This document shows, in pieces, positions 53,585 to 63,008 of a stretch of DNA of 64,000 bases. This DNA is from CAZFER01 sp964517495. GTDB taxonomy: Bacteria; Hinthialibacterota; Hinthialibacteria; Hinthialibacterales; Hinthialibacteraceae. The stretch spans positions 35,673-99,672 of the forward strand of contig CAZFER010000016.1 of the NCBI GenBank assembly GCA_964517495.1, read 5' to 3'. The notes under the pieces are model-generated. The model saw only the letters and a program-made list of their open reading frames with translations, was not told the origin of the DNA and made no database searches. The translations under genes and the position numbers were made by a program. Positions within the stretch are counted from its first letter, which is position 1, and each line of letters opens with the position of its first letter.

Positions 53585-55249
53585 TTAACGCGCATGAATC
53601 GAGGATATACCCCCATTTTGAGGTATATGCAGGTAATCCGGCAACACACACAACGTCTCCCCATGCTGCCCGATAGCCCGATAGGCCCCATTCAATATTT
53701 CAAGCGCATCCTGCACTTTTCTCGGTGAGGGGAATAGGCTGGAATTCTTCAGGCAGAGTTGTTTGAGTTTATCCTTGGGGATGCACAAACCCAAACGGCA
53801 GAATTGTTCATATATAAAAAAAAGCTGCTTGCGAGTATCCGTATCGGTTTCATAATCCAACACTTCCTTCAAGGGCGCCAACGCCTCACGCCGGGCATCC
53901 GGTGAAAGCCGGTCCTGCTCTTTCACCATCAAGGCCTCTTCCAGGGCCAAAGCACGGCGCAAATCATTGACAAAATCCTTCTGCGTCATCGCACGCTTGC
54001 TTAACTTTTGCCTCGAAAGCCCCAGTTCAACTGCGCGCCTCAATACATTCTCTCGAATATTGAAACCCCAGTGCGCACGATAAAGCCGGGCATAATTCTC
54101 CTTGAGAAAATTAACCGTCTGTTTTAAATGCTCTAACGAATGATTCTTCCGCGTACGCGCATAGGCTTCCGCGGTATCCCGGCTGACCCCCTCTTGATTC
54201 ACCAAATAATTACATATTGATATCTCCGCCTTGCTTTGCGCCTGACCATTTTTTCGTAGAAGCTTTCGAATGGTTCGTTTCCCCCCCATCAAATCCGATA
54301 TCGCCAACTTGCCATTCGCCAGTTTTAGCAAATTTTTCATGGTCTGATAGGTGGCTCGGGCCGAAATATAATCCACTTGCTGCGGAGAAGCCCCTAATTT
54401 CAACAACAAATCACGACGCTTTTCATAATCAGACTGCCGCTGTTTGCTCCTCTGAAGATGCTCTTTCAAACGTGAATAATTGGCCTTCAACCGATTTGGC
54501 TCTACATAACGTAATTCAGCCATCAGCAAATCAGTCTTCTTCTTCAGCATATCCATGCTTGATTGGCTGACCAAAAACTCCAGATCATTCTCCGTAAAAG
54601 GAGGGCATACCTTGTTCCCATCCGCTAATTTTTCCAAAAATTCATACTTTTCTCGCCGGTCATTCGGCCACAGATTCCCACGTTTGGCCCGGGCACTTGA
54701 TCGATTCTTGACTTTTACCATCGAAAGGGTCAATTCCGGTGTATGAACAAATGATCCCACATCCCGATACAATGCGATTTTCTTACTGAAACGCTTAACC
54801 GCATCAGCATTTTGAAACCGGTCATCCACTTCAAGTTGTTCCATCAGTTCCCGGCATTTCTCTTCCCCGCCAGCTAAAACATCATCGAGAAAGTTTATAT
54901 GCTTCTGCAAAAGAAAATCCGCCAAATATTCTCGAATATGCCGGCTTACACGCCGATAAATCTCTTCATTTTCCGGATTTTTTTGGATCATGTCGGTTTC
55001 AACGTCATGAACAACGTCCAACACCGCTTTGGCATCATCATCTTTTGTGATGGGATGAGGTAATTTGATTGAATTCTCTTTGAAATATTTTCTTACTTTT
55101 TCTTTCGATTGTTTGTAGGTTTGAACCTTTTTTTCATCAATTGATTCGATAGACCTCATAAAACTGCTCTTCATTTTTTTCCATTTTGATGTGTCCACCC
55201 CGAATATTAATGGAAAATTCTTATTGGAGTATTGCTTCTGCCTTACCAT
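53585..55249 (-). CDS. Unrecognised all-helical basic protein
   Basis: 554 residues, Lys/Arg/Glu-rich, no signal peptide or membrane segment, so cytosolic. I recognise no family. The N-terminal 120 residues are long charged helices. In the C-terminal half, helical repeats of about 30-35 residues recur, for example EGVSRDTAEAYARTRKNHSL, LGLSRQKLSKRAMTQKD, and LGLCIPKDKLKQLCLKNSSL with FPSPRKVQDALEIL. Their spacing weakly recalls mTERF-type nucleic-acid-binding repeats, which is only an impression. AGGGGG lies about twelve bases before the ATG. A near-consensus promoter with paired AT palindromes lies upstream, suggesting strong and regulated expression. It converges on the truncated helicase-nuclease, 23 bases apart. 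Function unknown. Confidence 0.6.
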   Translation of the reverse strand: MVRQKQYSNKNFPLIFGVDTSKWKKMKSSFMRSIESIDEKKVQTYKQSKEKVRKYFKENSIKLPHPITKDDDAKAVLDVVHDVETDMIQKNPENEEIYRRVSRHIREYLADFLLQKHINFLDDVLAGGEEKCRELMEQLEVDDRFQNADAVKRFSKKIALYRDVGSFVHTPELTLSMVKVKNRSSARAKRGNLWPNDRREKYEFLEKLADGNKVCPPFTENDLEFLVSQSSMDMLKKKTDLLMAELRYVEPNRLKANYSRLKEHLQRSKQRQSDYEKRRDLLLKLGASPQQVDYISARATYQTMKNLLKLANGKLAISDLMGGKRTIRKLLRKNGQAQSKAEISICNYLVNQEGVSRDTAEAYARTRKNHSLEHLKQTVNFLKENYARLYRAHWGFNIRENVLRRAVELGLSRQKLSKRAMTQKDFVNDLRRALALEEALMVKEQDRLSPDARREALAPLKEVLDYETDTDTRKQLFFIYEQFCRLGLCIPKDKLKQLCLKNSSLFPSPRKVQDALEILNGAYRAIGQHGETLCVLPDYLHIPQNGGISSIHAR

Positions 55250-55336
55250 AACAAAATAGATCCCCCTTATCTAATATAAATAATATGAGGCACTTAAATC
55301 AATTTCCCCCTAAAATGGGAACCTTGGCCTCATTTA

Positions 55337-55415
55337 ATTATACCTAATAATGAGTATATTTGTCAATAAAGTAATTTATAAATTACATTATTTATTTAAT
55401 CAAATTTATAAATTT
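55337..55415 (-). promoter_or_regulatory. Near-consensus promoter with two AATTTATAAATT palindromes
   Basis: On the minus strand TTGACA (55366-55361), 18-base spacer, TATAAT (55342-55337). Four bases upstream of the -35 lies GTAATTTATAAATTAC (55371-55386), and a second copy of its core, AATTTATAAATT, lies at 55403-55414. The two are 30 bp apart centre to centre, close to three helical turns, so they suit an operator pair or UP-element. The rest of the 465-base gap 55250-55714 is very AT-rich and holds nothing else that I recognise. Confidence 0.75.
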
Positions 55416-55714
55416 TAATTGATTTTTGAAAAAAATGAGCAGAAATTAACTTTATTCAGTACCTAAGCGTTTTGATTTATCAAAATTAAGAGGGTTTATT
55501 AAGCAGAATTCAGTTTTCATGGATGACTTGCAAATAAAGAAATTTTGAGGTGCTTAATTAAAGAAAATAGATTAATGCAGATATGATCGCTTACCAATTT
55601 GGAGTTTTTTTATTAGAATTGATCACATCAAATTATCAATCCCAATTAGAGTTACAAAAATTATATTGAAAAATACATATAAGCAACTCACAACACTGAA
55701 GTTAAACCACAATC

Positions 55715-56053
55715 ATGATCATTCAAAAGCAAATAATCCATAATGTATTAGTCCTCCAACTGGAAGGGGAGATCACTATGGAAACCTTTCAGGAGTTTGT
55801 TGAATTCATGAACGATGTTGTCAAACACAAAATCCCCCGTATTCTGTTGAATTTCTCTAAAATAGATTATATCAACAGTTTAGGTATAAGGGCGTTGATG
55901 CGAATCATCATGGAAACTCAGGAAAACAACGGCCACTTGGCTTTCTGTGGCTTAAATCAGCATCTCATCGATACCTTTGAAACTATCAGCCTCGACAAAG
56001 TCATTAAATTCTTTGAAGAAGAGAACGATGGGATCGAATATTTAAAAAATTAA
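55715..56053 (+). CDS. STAS-domain anti-sigma-factor antagonist
   Basis: 112 residues, SpoIIAA-like. Strand LVLQLEGEITMETFQEF, then IPRILLNFSKIDYINSLGIRAL with the Ser that is phosphorylated by the partner kinase, and LAFCGLNQHLIDTFETISLD. Proteins of this type release a sigma factor or act in other partner-switching cascades. No kinase or phosphatase is adjacent. Its stop overlaps that of the convergent FG-GAP gene through a shared TTAA at 56050-56053. Confidence 0.9.
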   Translation: MIIQKQIIHNVLVLQLEGEITMETFQEFVEFMNDVVKHKIPRILLNFSKIDYINSLGIRALMRIIMETQENNGHLAFCGLNQHLIDTFETISLDKVIKFFEEENDGIEYLKN

Positions 56054-57399
56054 TAAAGTTCCCAGTTCCCCACCGAGGTAATGGCATCATTAAAGAAGGT
56101 GTAAACCTGGCCATTATATGCATTGGCCGCTCCACCCACATCGTTGATGGAACAAAGCACCGCAATATCCGTATCTCCATCATCATCAAAATCATCCTTC
56201 ACCGCATATCGCGGTTCTTCTTGCAATTCATGGGAACTGATCTCAGTAAAATTGCCAAATCCATCATTTTCATAGATACGTAACGTTGGAACCTGAAGAT
56301 TTCCATCAGGTGTCTCCACAATCTCCTGAACGGTGACCGCAAAATCATCATCCCCATCCATATCGTAATCCTCGGCAAGTACAAAAAATGCAACACCAGG
56401 TGTGGGAATTATTTTTGAGCGGGAAAAACGGGTTCCATTAAATTGATACGTGGCAACGAATGCATTTTCCCCCGAAAAAGAGACAAAATCCATATCACCC
56501 ACTATCGCGACGATAATATCCGTCTCCCCATCACCATCAAAATCCCCCGTATCGATCGACCAGGGCTTATTTTCCAACAAGATAAACTTGCTCTCGTCAT
56601 ATTCCACACCGGATGATGTTCCTTTAAAGTAATCAATTTTGGGATCTTCTATAACCAATTCACCTGAGAAACCACTTAAACCAAGGGTACCTTGATCAAT
56701 TCCCACCACATCTTTTAAGCCATCATCATCAAAGTCAGAATAAACAAAATGAACAATACTACCCACAATCGTTTGAGAACTAAGGCCAACAAATTCTCGA
56801 TTTCCCAAATTCAAATAAGGATAAATCCCCCCATCTGTCTGGCCGATAAAATCAGGGCGTAACACCAAATTCCCATTGTTTCCGACCAGGATATCATTGA
56901 CGCCGTTGTTGTTGATATCCGCGACTTTCACCCATGATGGCACACCCCAAATCCCAAAGGCTTTTTGCTCAAGGCTTCCATCTTCATTAAAGAAGATGGT
57001 GATGATTTCCGCGCCATCATAAGGAACTTCAGATGAATCACCAACTTTTTGAATATGAGCCAGGACAATATCATTCCGCCCATCATCATCCAGATCACCG
57101 ATATCCACAGCAACGGGGTGTTTTTTCTCTTGTTCCAATTGAATCTCTTCAAACTGGCCAAAGCGTCCGCTGCCATCATTATAGGCCACCGAAACGGAAT
57201 GGCTGAACATATTGGCAACTGCCAAATCGGGATGGCCATCACCATTCAAATCCCCCGAAGCAATGGTTGAGCCTCGAAGCCCCACACCAAATATCTGGCC
57301 AAAATTCATCTTGATTTCAGCAAATCCTGCATCAACAAATAAGCCGGCAAAACATACAAGTAATCCAATACGTTTAAGAAAAGATTTGTACCAAACCAT
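56050..57399 (-). CDS. Exported FG-GAP/VCBS repeat protein
   Basis: 450 residues from the ATG at 57399, chosen because GGAGG stands about ten bases upstream and MVWYKSFLKRIGLLVCFAGL begins a signal peptide; the frame continues to 57537 but that part looks non-coding. Repeats such as ASGDLNGDGHPDLAVANM, DIGDLDDDGRNDIVLAHI, KVADINNNGVNDILVGN and DTGDFDGDGETDIIVA are calcium-binding FG-GAP blades of an integrin-like beta-propeller. It is probably a surface or periplasmic adhesion/binding protein. Convergent with the STAS gene. Confidence 0.88.
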   Translation of the reverse strand: MVWYKSFLKRIGLLVCFAGLFVDAGFAEIKMNFGQIFGVGLRGSTIASGDLNGDGHPDLAVANMFSHSVSVAYNDGSGRFGQFEEIQLEQEKKHPVAVDIGDLDDDGRNDIVLAHIQKVGDSSEVPYDGAEIITIFFNEDGSLEQKAFGIWGVPSWVKVADINNNGVNDILVGNNGNLVLRPDFIGQTDGGIYPYLNLGNREFVGLSSQTIVGSIVHFVYSDFDDDGLKDVVGIDQGTLGLSGFSGELVIEDPKIDYFKGTSSGVEYDESKFILLENKPWSIDTGDFDGDGETDIIVAIVGDMDFVSFSGENAFVATYQFNGTRFSRSKIIPTPGVAFFVLAEDYDMDGDDDFAVTVQEIVETPDGNLQVPTLRIYENDGFGNFTEISSHELQEEPRYAVKDDFDDDGDTDIAVLCSINDVGGAANAYNGQVYTFFNDAITSVGNWELY

Positions 57400-57604
57400 A
57401 ATAGTCATCCCTCCACGGATGTTTTCTTGTTTTTTTATCATAATATTAATTTCAATTAACAATTTAGTGATTTTGTCACAAATTGTCACTAACAATTTTT
57501 TGCCGTTTATTTCATGATACACTATATTTAGAAACACAAGATAAACATCATAGGGAATTCACGCATGGCATTCACTCTAAAATAATGAGATTGAGTAACT
57601 GATA

Positions 57605-58201
57605 ATGAAATCAATAATGAGTGGAAAACACAGAAACTCAAAGCTGTCCGCATTCACCCTGATTGAACTGCTGGTGGTGGTAGCCATTATCGGAATATTG
57701 GTTCTCATCGTCGTGCCCAATTTCCTCAATGCCATGATACGTTCCAAAGTTGCCCGTAGCCAGGCGGATATCAAATCTGTCTCCAATGCTCTAATGATGT
57801 ACCGTACCGATCATAATGCCCTGCCGCCTCTAAAAATTGGAGGTGGCAGCACCATCATGCTCAAACCCATCCATGTCACATTGCTCACTCCTCTCACCAC
57901 ACCAACTTCGTATATGAGTGCGGGCTCGGCCCGAAGTCCGTTTTCCGATTATCATGGCTATTGGTATTACGGCCGCGAGTACTTTGTTCAAAGCGTCGGC
58001 AATGGAAGTGATATTTATCGCGATTTCTATTGGAACGATCCCACCAAACCAGAACGAGCCGAATGGATGATTTCCACTCTAGGCCCCAACACCAAGCAAT
58101 GGGGCTATGAAGTTATCAATGAAAATGAAGTCCTCTTTTACGATTACAGTCCCACTAACGGCCTTACCAGCCGAGGCATCATCCAGCAACATGGTATGTA
58201 A
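57605..58201 (+). CDS. Stand-alone type II/IV prepilin with Ala at the cleavage site
   Basis: 198 residues. Leader MKSIMSGKHRNSKLSA, then FTLIELLVVVAIIGILVL. The residue before the +1 Phe is Ala, where Gly is usual; some prepilin peptidases accept Ala. After the helix, NFLNAMIRSKVARSQADIKS matches the other prepilin at 32078. The C-terminal globular part (about 140 residues) has an aromatic-rich YHGYWYYGREYF segment. No pilus assembly gene is near. Paralogue of 32078-32701. Confidence 0.85.
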   Translation: MKSIMSGKHRNSKLSAFTLIELLVVVAIIGILVLIVVPNFLNAMIRSKVARSQADIKSVSNALMMYRTDHNALPPLKIGGGSTIMLKPIHVTLLTPLTTPTSYMSAGSARSPFSDYHGYWYYGREYFVQSVGNGSDIYRDFYWNDPTKPERAEWMISTLGPNTKQWGYEVINENEVLFYDYSPTNGLTSRGIIQQHGM

Positions 58202-58245
58202 ATCCTGCTGGTATTGCTTTTATCGCAAGAACGGTACTATATTAA

Positions 58246-58956
58246 TTACTCCGTAGGCAAATACCGGGATTGATTCCTTTCAAACTCTTCAACCGCCCGG
58301 TTTAAATCATCCGGCGTTCCCATATCCAGCCATCGCCCATTAAAGGGATAAACATTCACAGGCTCATTGGCTTCCAGCAACTTAAACATAAGTTGATCAA
58401 AACCAAGGGGTTGATCATATGGAATGTATTCAAGGATCCGTGGATCAAATATATAAATACCCATGCTAACATCATAATCAAACTCAGGTTTTTCATGAAA
58501 ACCCTGCAGGCGATGATTGCCATCATATTCCAAAACCCCAAGCGATATTTGAACATGCCGCTTGCATGTCGCAATCGTGGCAATCGTCCCACTCTCCACA
58601 TGGTTTTGATATAAAGCTTCAAAATCCAGATCTGATAACAAATCGCCATTCATCACCAAAAAGGGTTCATCCAAATTTTTTATCTTCGATAAAGGGCCTA
58701 TCGTATTCAACGGCTTATCTTCTTGCGAATAATCAATACTCACACCCCATTTGCTTCCATCCCCCATAACAGCCATGATCAGATCGGCATGGTAACCAAC
58801 TGCACACGTTATGTTATTGAATCCTTTACCAGCCAACTGACGTACCACTATTTCCAGGATCGATTGCTCTCCAATGGGAACAAGGGGCTTGGGGATTACC
58901 AATGTATATGGATATAAACGTTTCCCCATCCCACCAGCCAAAATCACTGCTCTCAT
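58246..58956 (-). CDS. Sugar-1-phosphate nucleotidyltransferase
   Basis: 236 residues from the ATG at 58956 (MRAVILAGGMGKRLYPYT; GGGAGAG about ten bases before it). An alternative start at 58992 is less likely. Signature L-A-G-G-x-G-x-R-L, then IPKPLVPIGEQSILEI, VMNGDLLSDLDFEAL with the Mg-binding Asp, GFHEKPEFDYDVSMGIYIFD, and a C-terminal FNGRWLDMGTPDDLNRAVEE. Makes an NDP-sugar such as GDP-mannose or dTDP-/CDP-glucose; which one cannot be told. Confidence 0.88.
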   Translation of the reverse strand: MRAVILAGGMGKRLYPYTLVIPKPLVPIGEQSILEIVVRQLAGKGFNNITCAVGYHADLIMAVMGDGSKWGVSIDYSQEDKPLNTIGPLSKIKNLDEPFLVMNGDLLSDLDFEALYQNHVESGTIATIATCKRHVQISLGVLEYDGNHRLQGFHEKPEFDYDVSMGIYIFDPRILEYIPYDQPLGFDQLMFKLLEANEPVNVYPFNGRWLDMGTPDDLNRAVEEFERNQSRYLPTE

Positions 58957-59335
58957 TCTTCTTTTGCTCTCCCTGTTTGGAATAAGGCGCAATTGTACTC
59001 TTTTTATCCTCCAATGGGTAGGATTTAAATCCTAAAACAACAATTTTTCATTGAAAAAAAAATCCTGAAATTTGACTCTAATCCATTCATTTTATTTAAA
59101 ATACCTTAAATCCAGCAACTTTTCATATCTATTTATTGCTTACATTTTGCTTGATAAAATAAATGTTTGGAATAAAATGAAATCATGTTATTCAGAAAAT
59201 CATCTGGGTTTAATCGGCAAAAAGTGATTTTCTTTCGTATTTTCCATTGACCAAGAAGCCACTTTGAATATACTTAACTTTAGTGATCAACTTGATATTA
59301 TTTTTCCTTGATTCATATTAAAAATTTGCACCCCC

Positions 59336-59381
59336 GAGGAGGAGTCGCTTCCCCCCAACGCCGAACCGGCGACTCCTCCTC
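59336..59381. repeat. Palindromic element GAGGAGGAGTCGC...GCGACTCCTCCTC
   Basis: Perfect 13-bp arms (59336-59348 and 59369-59381) around TTCCCCCCAACGCCGAACCG. It lies 14 bases before an intrinsic terminator. The rest of the gap 58957-59445 is AT-rich with no other feature that I can support. Confidence 0.7.
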
Positions 59382-59395
59382 TCCCCCCATATTTT

Positions 59396-59432
59396 AAAAA
59401 AGCCTCTGCAATCACAGAGGCTTTTCTCTTTT
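59396..59432. terminator. Bidirectional intrinsic terminator
   Basis: AGCCTCTG (59401-59408) pairs with CAGAGGCT (59415-59422), A-rich before and T-rich after. Placed to end the minus-strand transglutaminase-like gene. Confidence 0.88.
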
Positions 59433-59445
59433 ATACATCGACGCG

Positions 59446-61041
59446 TTATTCCTTAAATGACAGAATCCTCAAATCCAGGTTACCAATAAGCCGCATAATG
59501 TTCGCTTGTGAATCCAAGGAGCCTTCAGCCAACTTGATATGGGCAGCATCCATCTGGATTCGATTTAAGGTTGAATCGATTGGATACCATTCTCCATTGA
59601 CATAAACCTCATTCCAGGCGTGGTAATAAAACCCATCGTCCTGATAAACAAGGCCAGCACAGATTTTTGTTGGAATACCAATCGAACGGGAGATGGCAGC
59701 CAATAAGGTCGAATGTTCATTACAATCCCCCCGCATGGAATTCAGGACTTCCAAAGCGGAAGGCATGGTGGGCCGCATTTCCTTTTTGATAGACCGGTAT
59801 AACCATTCAGCGATTTGTTCTGCAGCCTCCCAGGGATTCTCCGCATTTCCCGTGATTTCCAAGGCCTTTTTCTGTATCTTTGGATGCGAGGACTGAATAA
59901 GTGGAGAGTCGCTCAGGTATTCCTCCAAGAAGGGATCCTCAACCTTATAAGGAGGTGGATTTGTGGATGAAAGAAATTGAAGTGGGCCATAGTCCATTTT
60001 GTGAACCGAAAGGACAATCTTCCCCTCATCTTCACTTTCTAACTTTTGAATTTCACCATCCAACATCAAATCGGCTTTTTCTGCCCCTTCAACTTCCACC
60101 ACTAATTCCGTTACTTGAGCAGGATTTGGCAACTTGACATCGGTTATGATGCGGGATGACTCGATTAAATCGGGAATCCCCATCTCGGCTTGCGATCCAT
60201 TCAAATCTTCAGAAGCGGAGTGCAAATCCAATGCCTTTTCTTTCGGTTCTTTGATAGCCACAAACTCCATTCCCGAAATCTGGGTTGTATCTTTATATAA
60301 TTCACCCTTTTGGCTTATCCAAGAGGTTGAATTTAATCCTTTATAACTCACGTTGATTTTATAGGCTTTTACCTCTTCTCCATCATTGATCTCAATAACT
60401 TCATTCCCTTCCACTTTAGCTGTAATCGTTCCAAACGACATCGTCATGGGATCAAACACTGAGTAGGTTTCAGACTTTCCCTCCTCCATGCCTTCACGAG
60501 CGATTAATAAATGAACCATTTCAGGATGGTAAAGCGGTTCTTTCAAAGGGAAACTTTGCTCCGATTCATTCCCTTCGGAGACCGTGGTCAATTGAAGCGT
60601 ATCGTGTTCCACATCACCCTTTATATATATTTTTTGGCCACTCGATTCAAAATCATATCGAATTGAACGCAGGGAAAGGTCCTCGTTGACTTCACCAAAA
60701 TGACGAATACTGATATCAAAGGATATCCCCATCGCTTTAACCAACAATTTCGTTTCCGCTTGGAAAACAAAATATTTCCCCGGCAACTTAGTCAGCGATT
60801 CATCACTGTCTTCCTTTAAAATGAAATGGGAATACCCCATTTTTTGGCCGCCAAGATAATAACTGAGGTAATCATTTCGCATAATTAACGCCCCATCGTT
60901 TACATCCACATAGGCTTCCTCTTCCAAAAACGAACGGCTGACCACCTCATCATGCAGCAACCATAATGAAAGCACCCACAAGAGTCCCAATAACGGAGTT
61001 GATCGATGTTTAAATACGCTCTTCATAATTCGTCTTTTCAC
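59446..61041 (-). CDS. Exported transglutaminase-like protein
   Basis: 531 residues. N-terminal signal or anchor (LLGLLWVLSLWLLHDEVV). A long beta-rich region with unknown role follows. The C-terminal transglutaminase-like domain has Cys in MRGDCNEHSTLLAAI, His in YHAWNEVYVNGEWYPID and Asp in the last motif, so the Cys-His-Asp triad is complete. Such proteins may act as cysteine proteases or amidases on cell-wall or protein substrates. The start is GTG 61041 or ATG 61026; neither has a good ribosome binding site. Confidence 0.85.
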   Translation of the reverse strand: MKRRIMKSVFKHRSTPLLGLLWVLSLWLLHDEVVSRSFLEEEAYVDVNDGALIMRNDYLSYYLGGQKMGYSHFILKEDSDESLTKLPGKYFVFQAETKLLVKAMGISFDISIRHFGEVNEDLSLRSIRYDFESSGQKIYIKGDVEHDTLQLTTVSEGNESEQSFPLKEPLYHPEMVHLLIAREGMEEGKSETYSVFDPMTMSFGTITAKVEGNEVIEINDGEEVKAYKINVSYKGLNSTSWISQKGELYKDTTQISGMEFVAIKEPKEKALDLHSASEDLNGSQAEMGIPDLIESSRIITDVKLPNPAQVTELVVEVEGAEKADLMLDGEIQKLESEDEGKIVLSVHKMDYGPLQFLSSTNPPPYKVEDPFLEEYLSDSPLIQSSHPKIQKKALEITGNAENPWEAAEQIAEWLYRSIKKEMRPTMPSALEVLNSMRGDCNEHSTLLAAISRSIGIPTKICAGLVYQDDGFYYHAWNEVYVNGEWYPIDSTLNRIQMDAAHIKLAEGSLDSQANIMRLIGNLDLRILSFKE

Positions 61042-61153
61042 CTTTAACTACCCTATTCTCCTATTTGCCTTTATAAGGCATGATATGTTGGAGTACACTT
61101 TATAAAAAGTGATCTATTTTATCTATACACTAATACATTAGCCTGGATTCGCC

Positions 61154-62986
61154 ATGAAAACAATTAACACCTATTCTATTTCATCATTCATTGTAGGAAT
61201 AAGCATCTTTGTCTCAGCTTGTTCCAAAGAAGAAATCCCTATAAAACCCGAATTTTCCCAACCAAATGTCGTCTTGATTAGTATCGATACCTGCCGTATC
61301 GACTACCTCGAACCTTATGGGGGAACCCTGGTCAAAACCCCCAATCTTTCCGCTCTCGCCGAGGATGGCCTGGTTTTTGAAGATGCTGTTACTTCTGTCC
61401 CCCTTACCCTGCCCGCCCACACTTCCCTTTTAACCGGCCTGCATCCTATTCAGCATGGGGTTCGTGATAACTATAACAATACCTTGAGCGAAGCCGCTGT
61501 AACTTTGGCTGAACTATTCCATGAGAATGGCTACACCACCGCCGCAGCTGTCGCAACCCTTTTACTCTCCCGCCGCTCTGGCCTGGCACAGGGATTTGAC
61601 GACTACGATGATGTTTTCTCATCAAATGAATCGATCACTTATAACCCTATAGTGGAACGAAAAGGGGATGAAGTCGTGGCTTCAGGCCGAAACTGGCTCG
61701 AGCAACATCAGCAGAAGGAATCCCCATCCCCCTTCTTTCTCTTTCTTCATTTTTATGATCCCCACACCGTTTATAACCCTCCCCCACCTTACCGATCACA
61801 ATATAAAGACAATAAATACGCGGGTGAAATTGCTTTTGTTGATGATTGCATCGGACAACTTGTCGATGAATTCAAAAAACAGGGATTGTATGACGATCTC
61901 TTACTCGTGGTGGTTGGCGATCATGGCGAAGGTCTTGGTGACCACAAAGAAAAAACTCACGGTTTGTTTCTATATGAAGAATGTGTCCGCGTTCCCATGA
62001 TTTTCAAACTTCCGGAATCCTCTGAACAGTCCGGACGCAGAATCAAACAAAGCGCCATCCTGCAGGATGTGTTGCCAACTCTCGCTGAACTTTGTGACCT
62101 GGGAACAGTCCCCACCAATGGAATTAGCCTTGTCCCTTGGTTATTCGAGGAAAAAGAACCCTCCGATCGTTGGTCGGTGCTGGAAACCCAATACCCCCTG
62201 ACTTACAACTGGAGCCCCCTCTTTGCCCTGCGTAATCAGGAATGGAAGTACATCCATGCACCCGATGCGGAATTTTACCACTTGAGTGTTGATCCAAAGG
62301 AAAAGAACAGCCTTTATCATGACCTCCCGGAGAAGGTCAAACCCATTCGCAGCCAGTTGGAAGAACGGTTGGTCGAATTATCTCAAAACATCCCCTTCGA
62401 ACCAACTCAAAACCTGGCCGTCGCCAACTCGGAAGTGCTGGCATCCCTCGGGTATGTCGGTGGGAGTGGAAGTGATCCCCAAAATGGCAATAAAGTCTTA
62501 CCCGATCCCAAATACAAAATCGAGATTCACAATCTAATCGACCGTGGTTTAATGGATTTATCGACTGGTAACTTGGAGGAAGCCCAACAACGCTTTATCA
62601 AAGCGGCTACCCAGGATCCCAACAATGCTGCGGCCTATTATAACCTCGGTCTGGTTCATATGCGCCGTCAGGAATGGGACCGAGCCACTCAATTTTCTGA
62701 GAAGGCACTGAGCCTGGCCCCCAACAGCGTATTGATCAACCTGCAACTTTCCCGCATTTCCATCAACAAAAAGGATTTCGACAAAGCACAAAAAATTCTC
62801 AATGGCCTTTTGGAAGTTAACCCTAAATTGGCCGACGCGCACTTCCAACTCGGCTGGATCGATCTCTTAAAAGAAAATCACACCACCGCCCTCGAGCACT
62901 TCCAAACCGCCAAAAAGTGGATGCCAGAAATGCCCGATATCGATGTTGCCATTCAAAGGGCAAAAGAAAGGATGTCATCCAAGTAA
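61154..62986 (+). CDS. Sulfatase-like lipoprotein with TPR repeats
   Basis: 610 residues. Lipobox VSAC at the end of a signal peptide, so a lipoprotein. Sulfatase-like fold: VVLISIDTCRIDYLEPYG with metal Asp residues, then SVPLTLPAHTSLLTG, and VVVGDHGEGLGDHKEKTHG. True sulfatases have CxPxR for formylglycine; here the position reads TLPAH, so the nucleophile is probably Thr as in nucleotide pyrophosphatases, and sulfatase activity is doubtful. From about residue 460, three to four TPR units follow (AYYNLGLVHMRRQEWDRA, ADAHFQLGWIDLLKENHTTA). Convergent with the next gene, 22 bases apart. Confidence 0.85.
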   Translation: MKTINTYSISSFIVGISIFVSACSKEEIPIKPEFSQPNVVLISIDTCRIDYLEPYGGTLVKTPNLSALAEDGLVFEDAVTSVPLTLPAHTSLLTGLHPIQHGVRDNYNNTLSEAAVTLAELFHENGYTTAAAVATLLLSRRSGLAQGFDDYDDVFSSNESITYNPIVERKGDEVVASGRNWLEQHQQKESPSPFFLFLHFYDPHTVYNPPPPYRSQYKDNKYAGEIAFVDDCIGQLVDEFKKQGLYDDLLLVVVGDHGEGLGDHKEKTHGLFLYEECVRVPMIFKLPESSEQSGRRIKQSAILQDVLPTLAELCDLGTVPTNGISLVPWLFEEKEPSDRWSVLETQYPLTYNWSPLFALRNQEWKYIHAPDAEFYHLSVDPKEKNSLYHDLPEKVKPIRSQLEERLVELSQNIPFEPTQNLAVANSEVLASLGYVGGSGSDPQNGNKVLPDPKYKIEIHNLIDRGLMDLSTGNLEEAQQRFIKAATQDPNNAAAYYNLGLVHMRRQEWDRATQFSEKALSLAPNSVLINLQLSRISINKKDFDKAQKILNGLLEVNPKLADAHFQLGWIDLLKENHTTALEHFQTAKKWMPEMPDIDVAIQRAKERMSSK

Positions 62987-63008
62987 CGATACACCCTTTA
63001 AAGAACAA

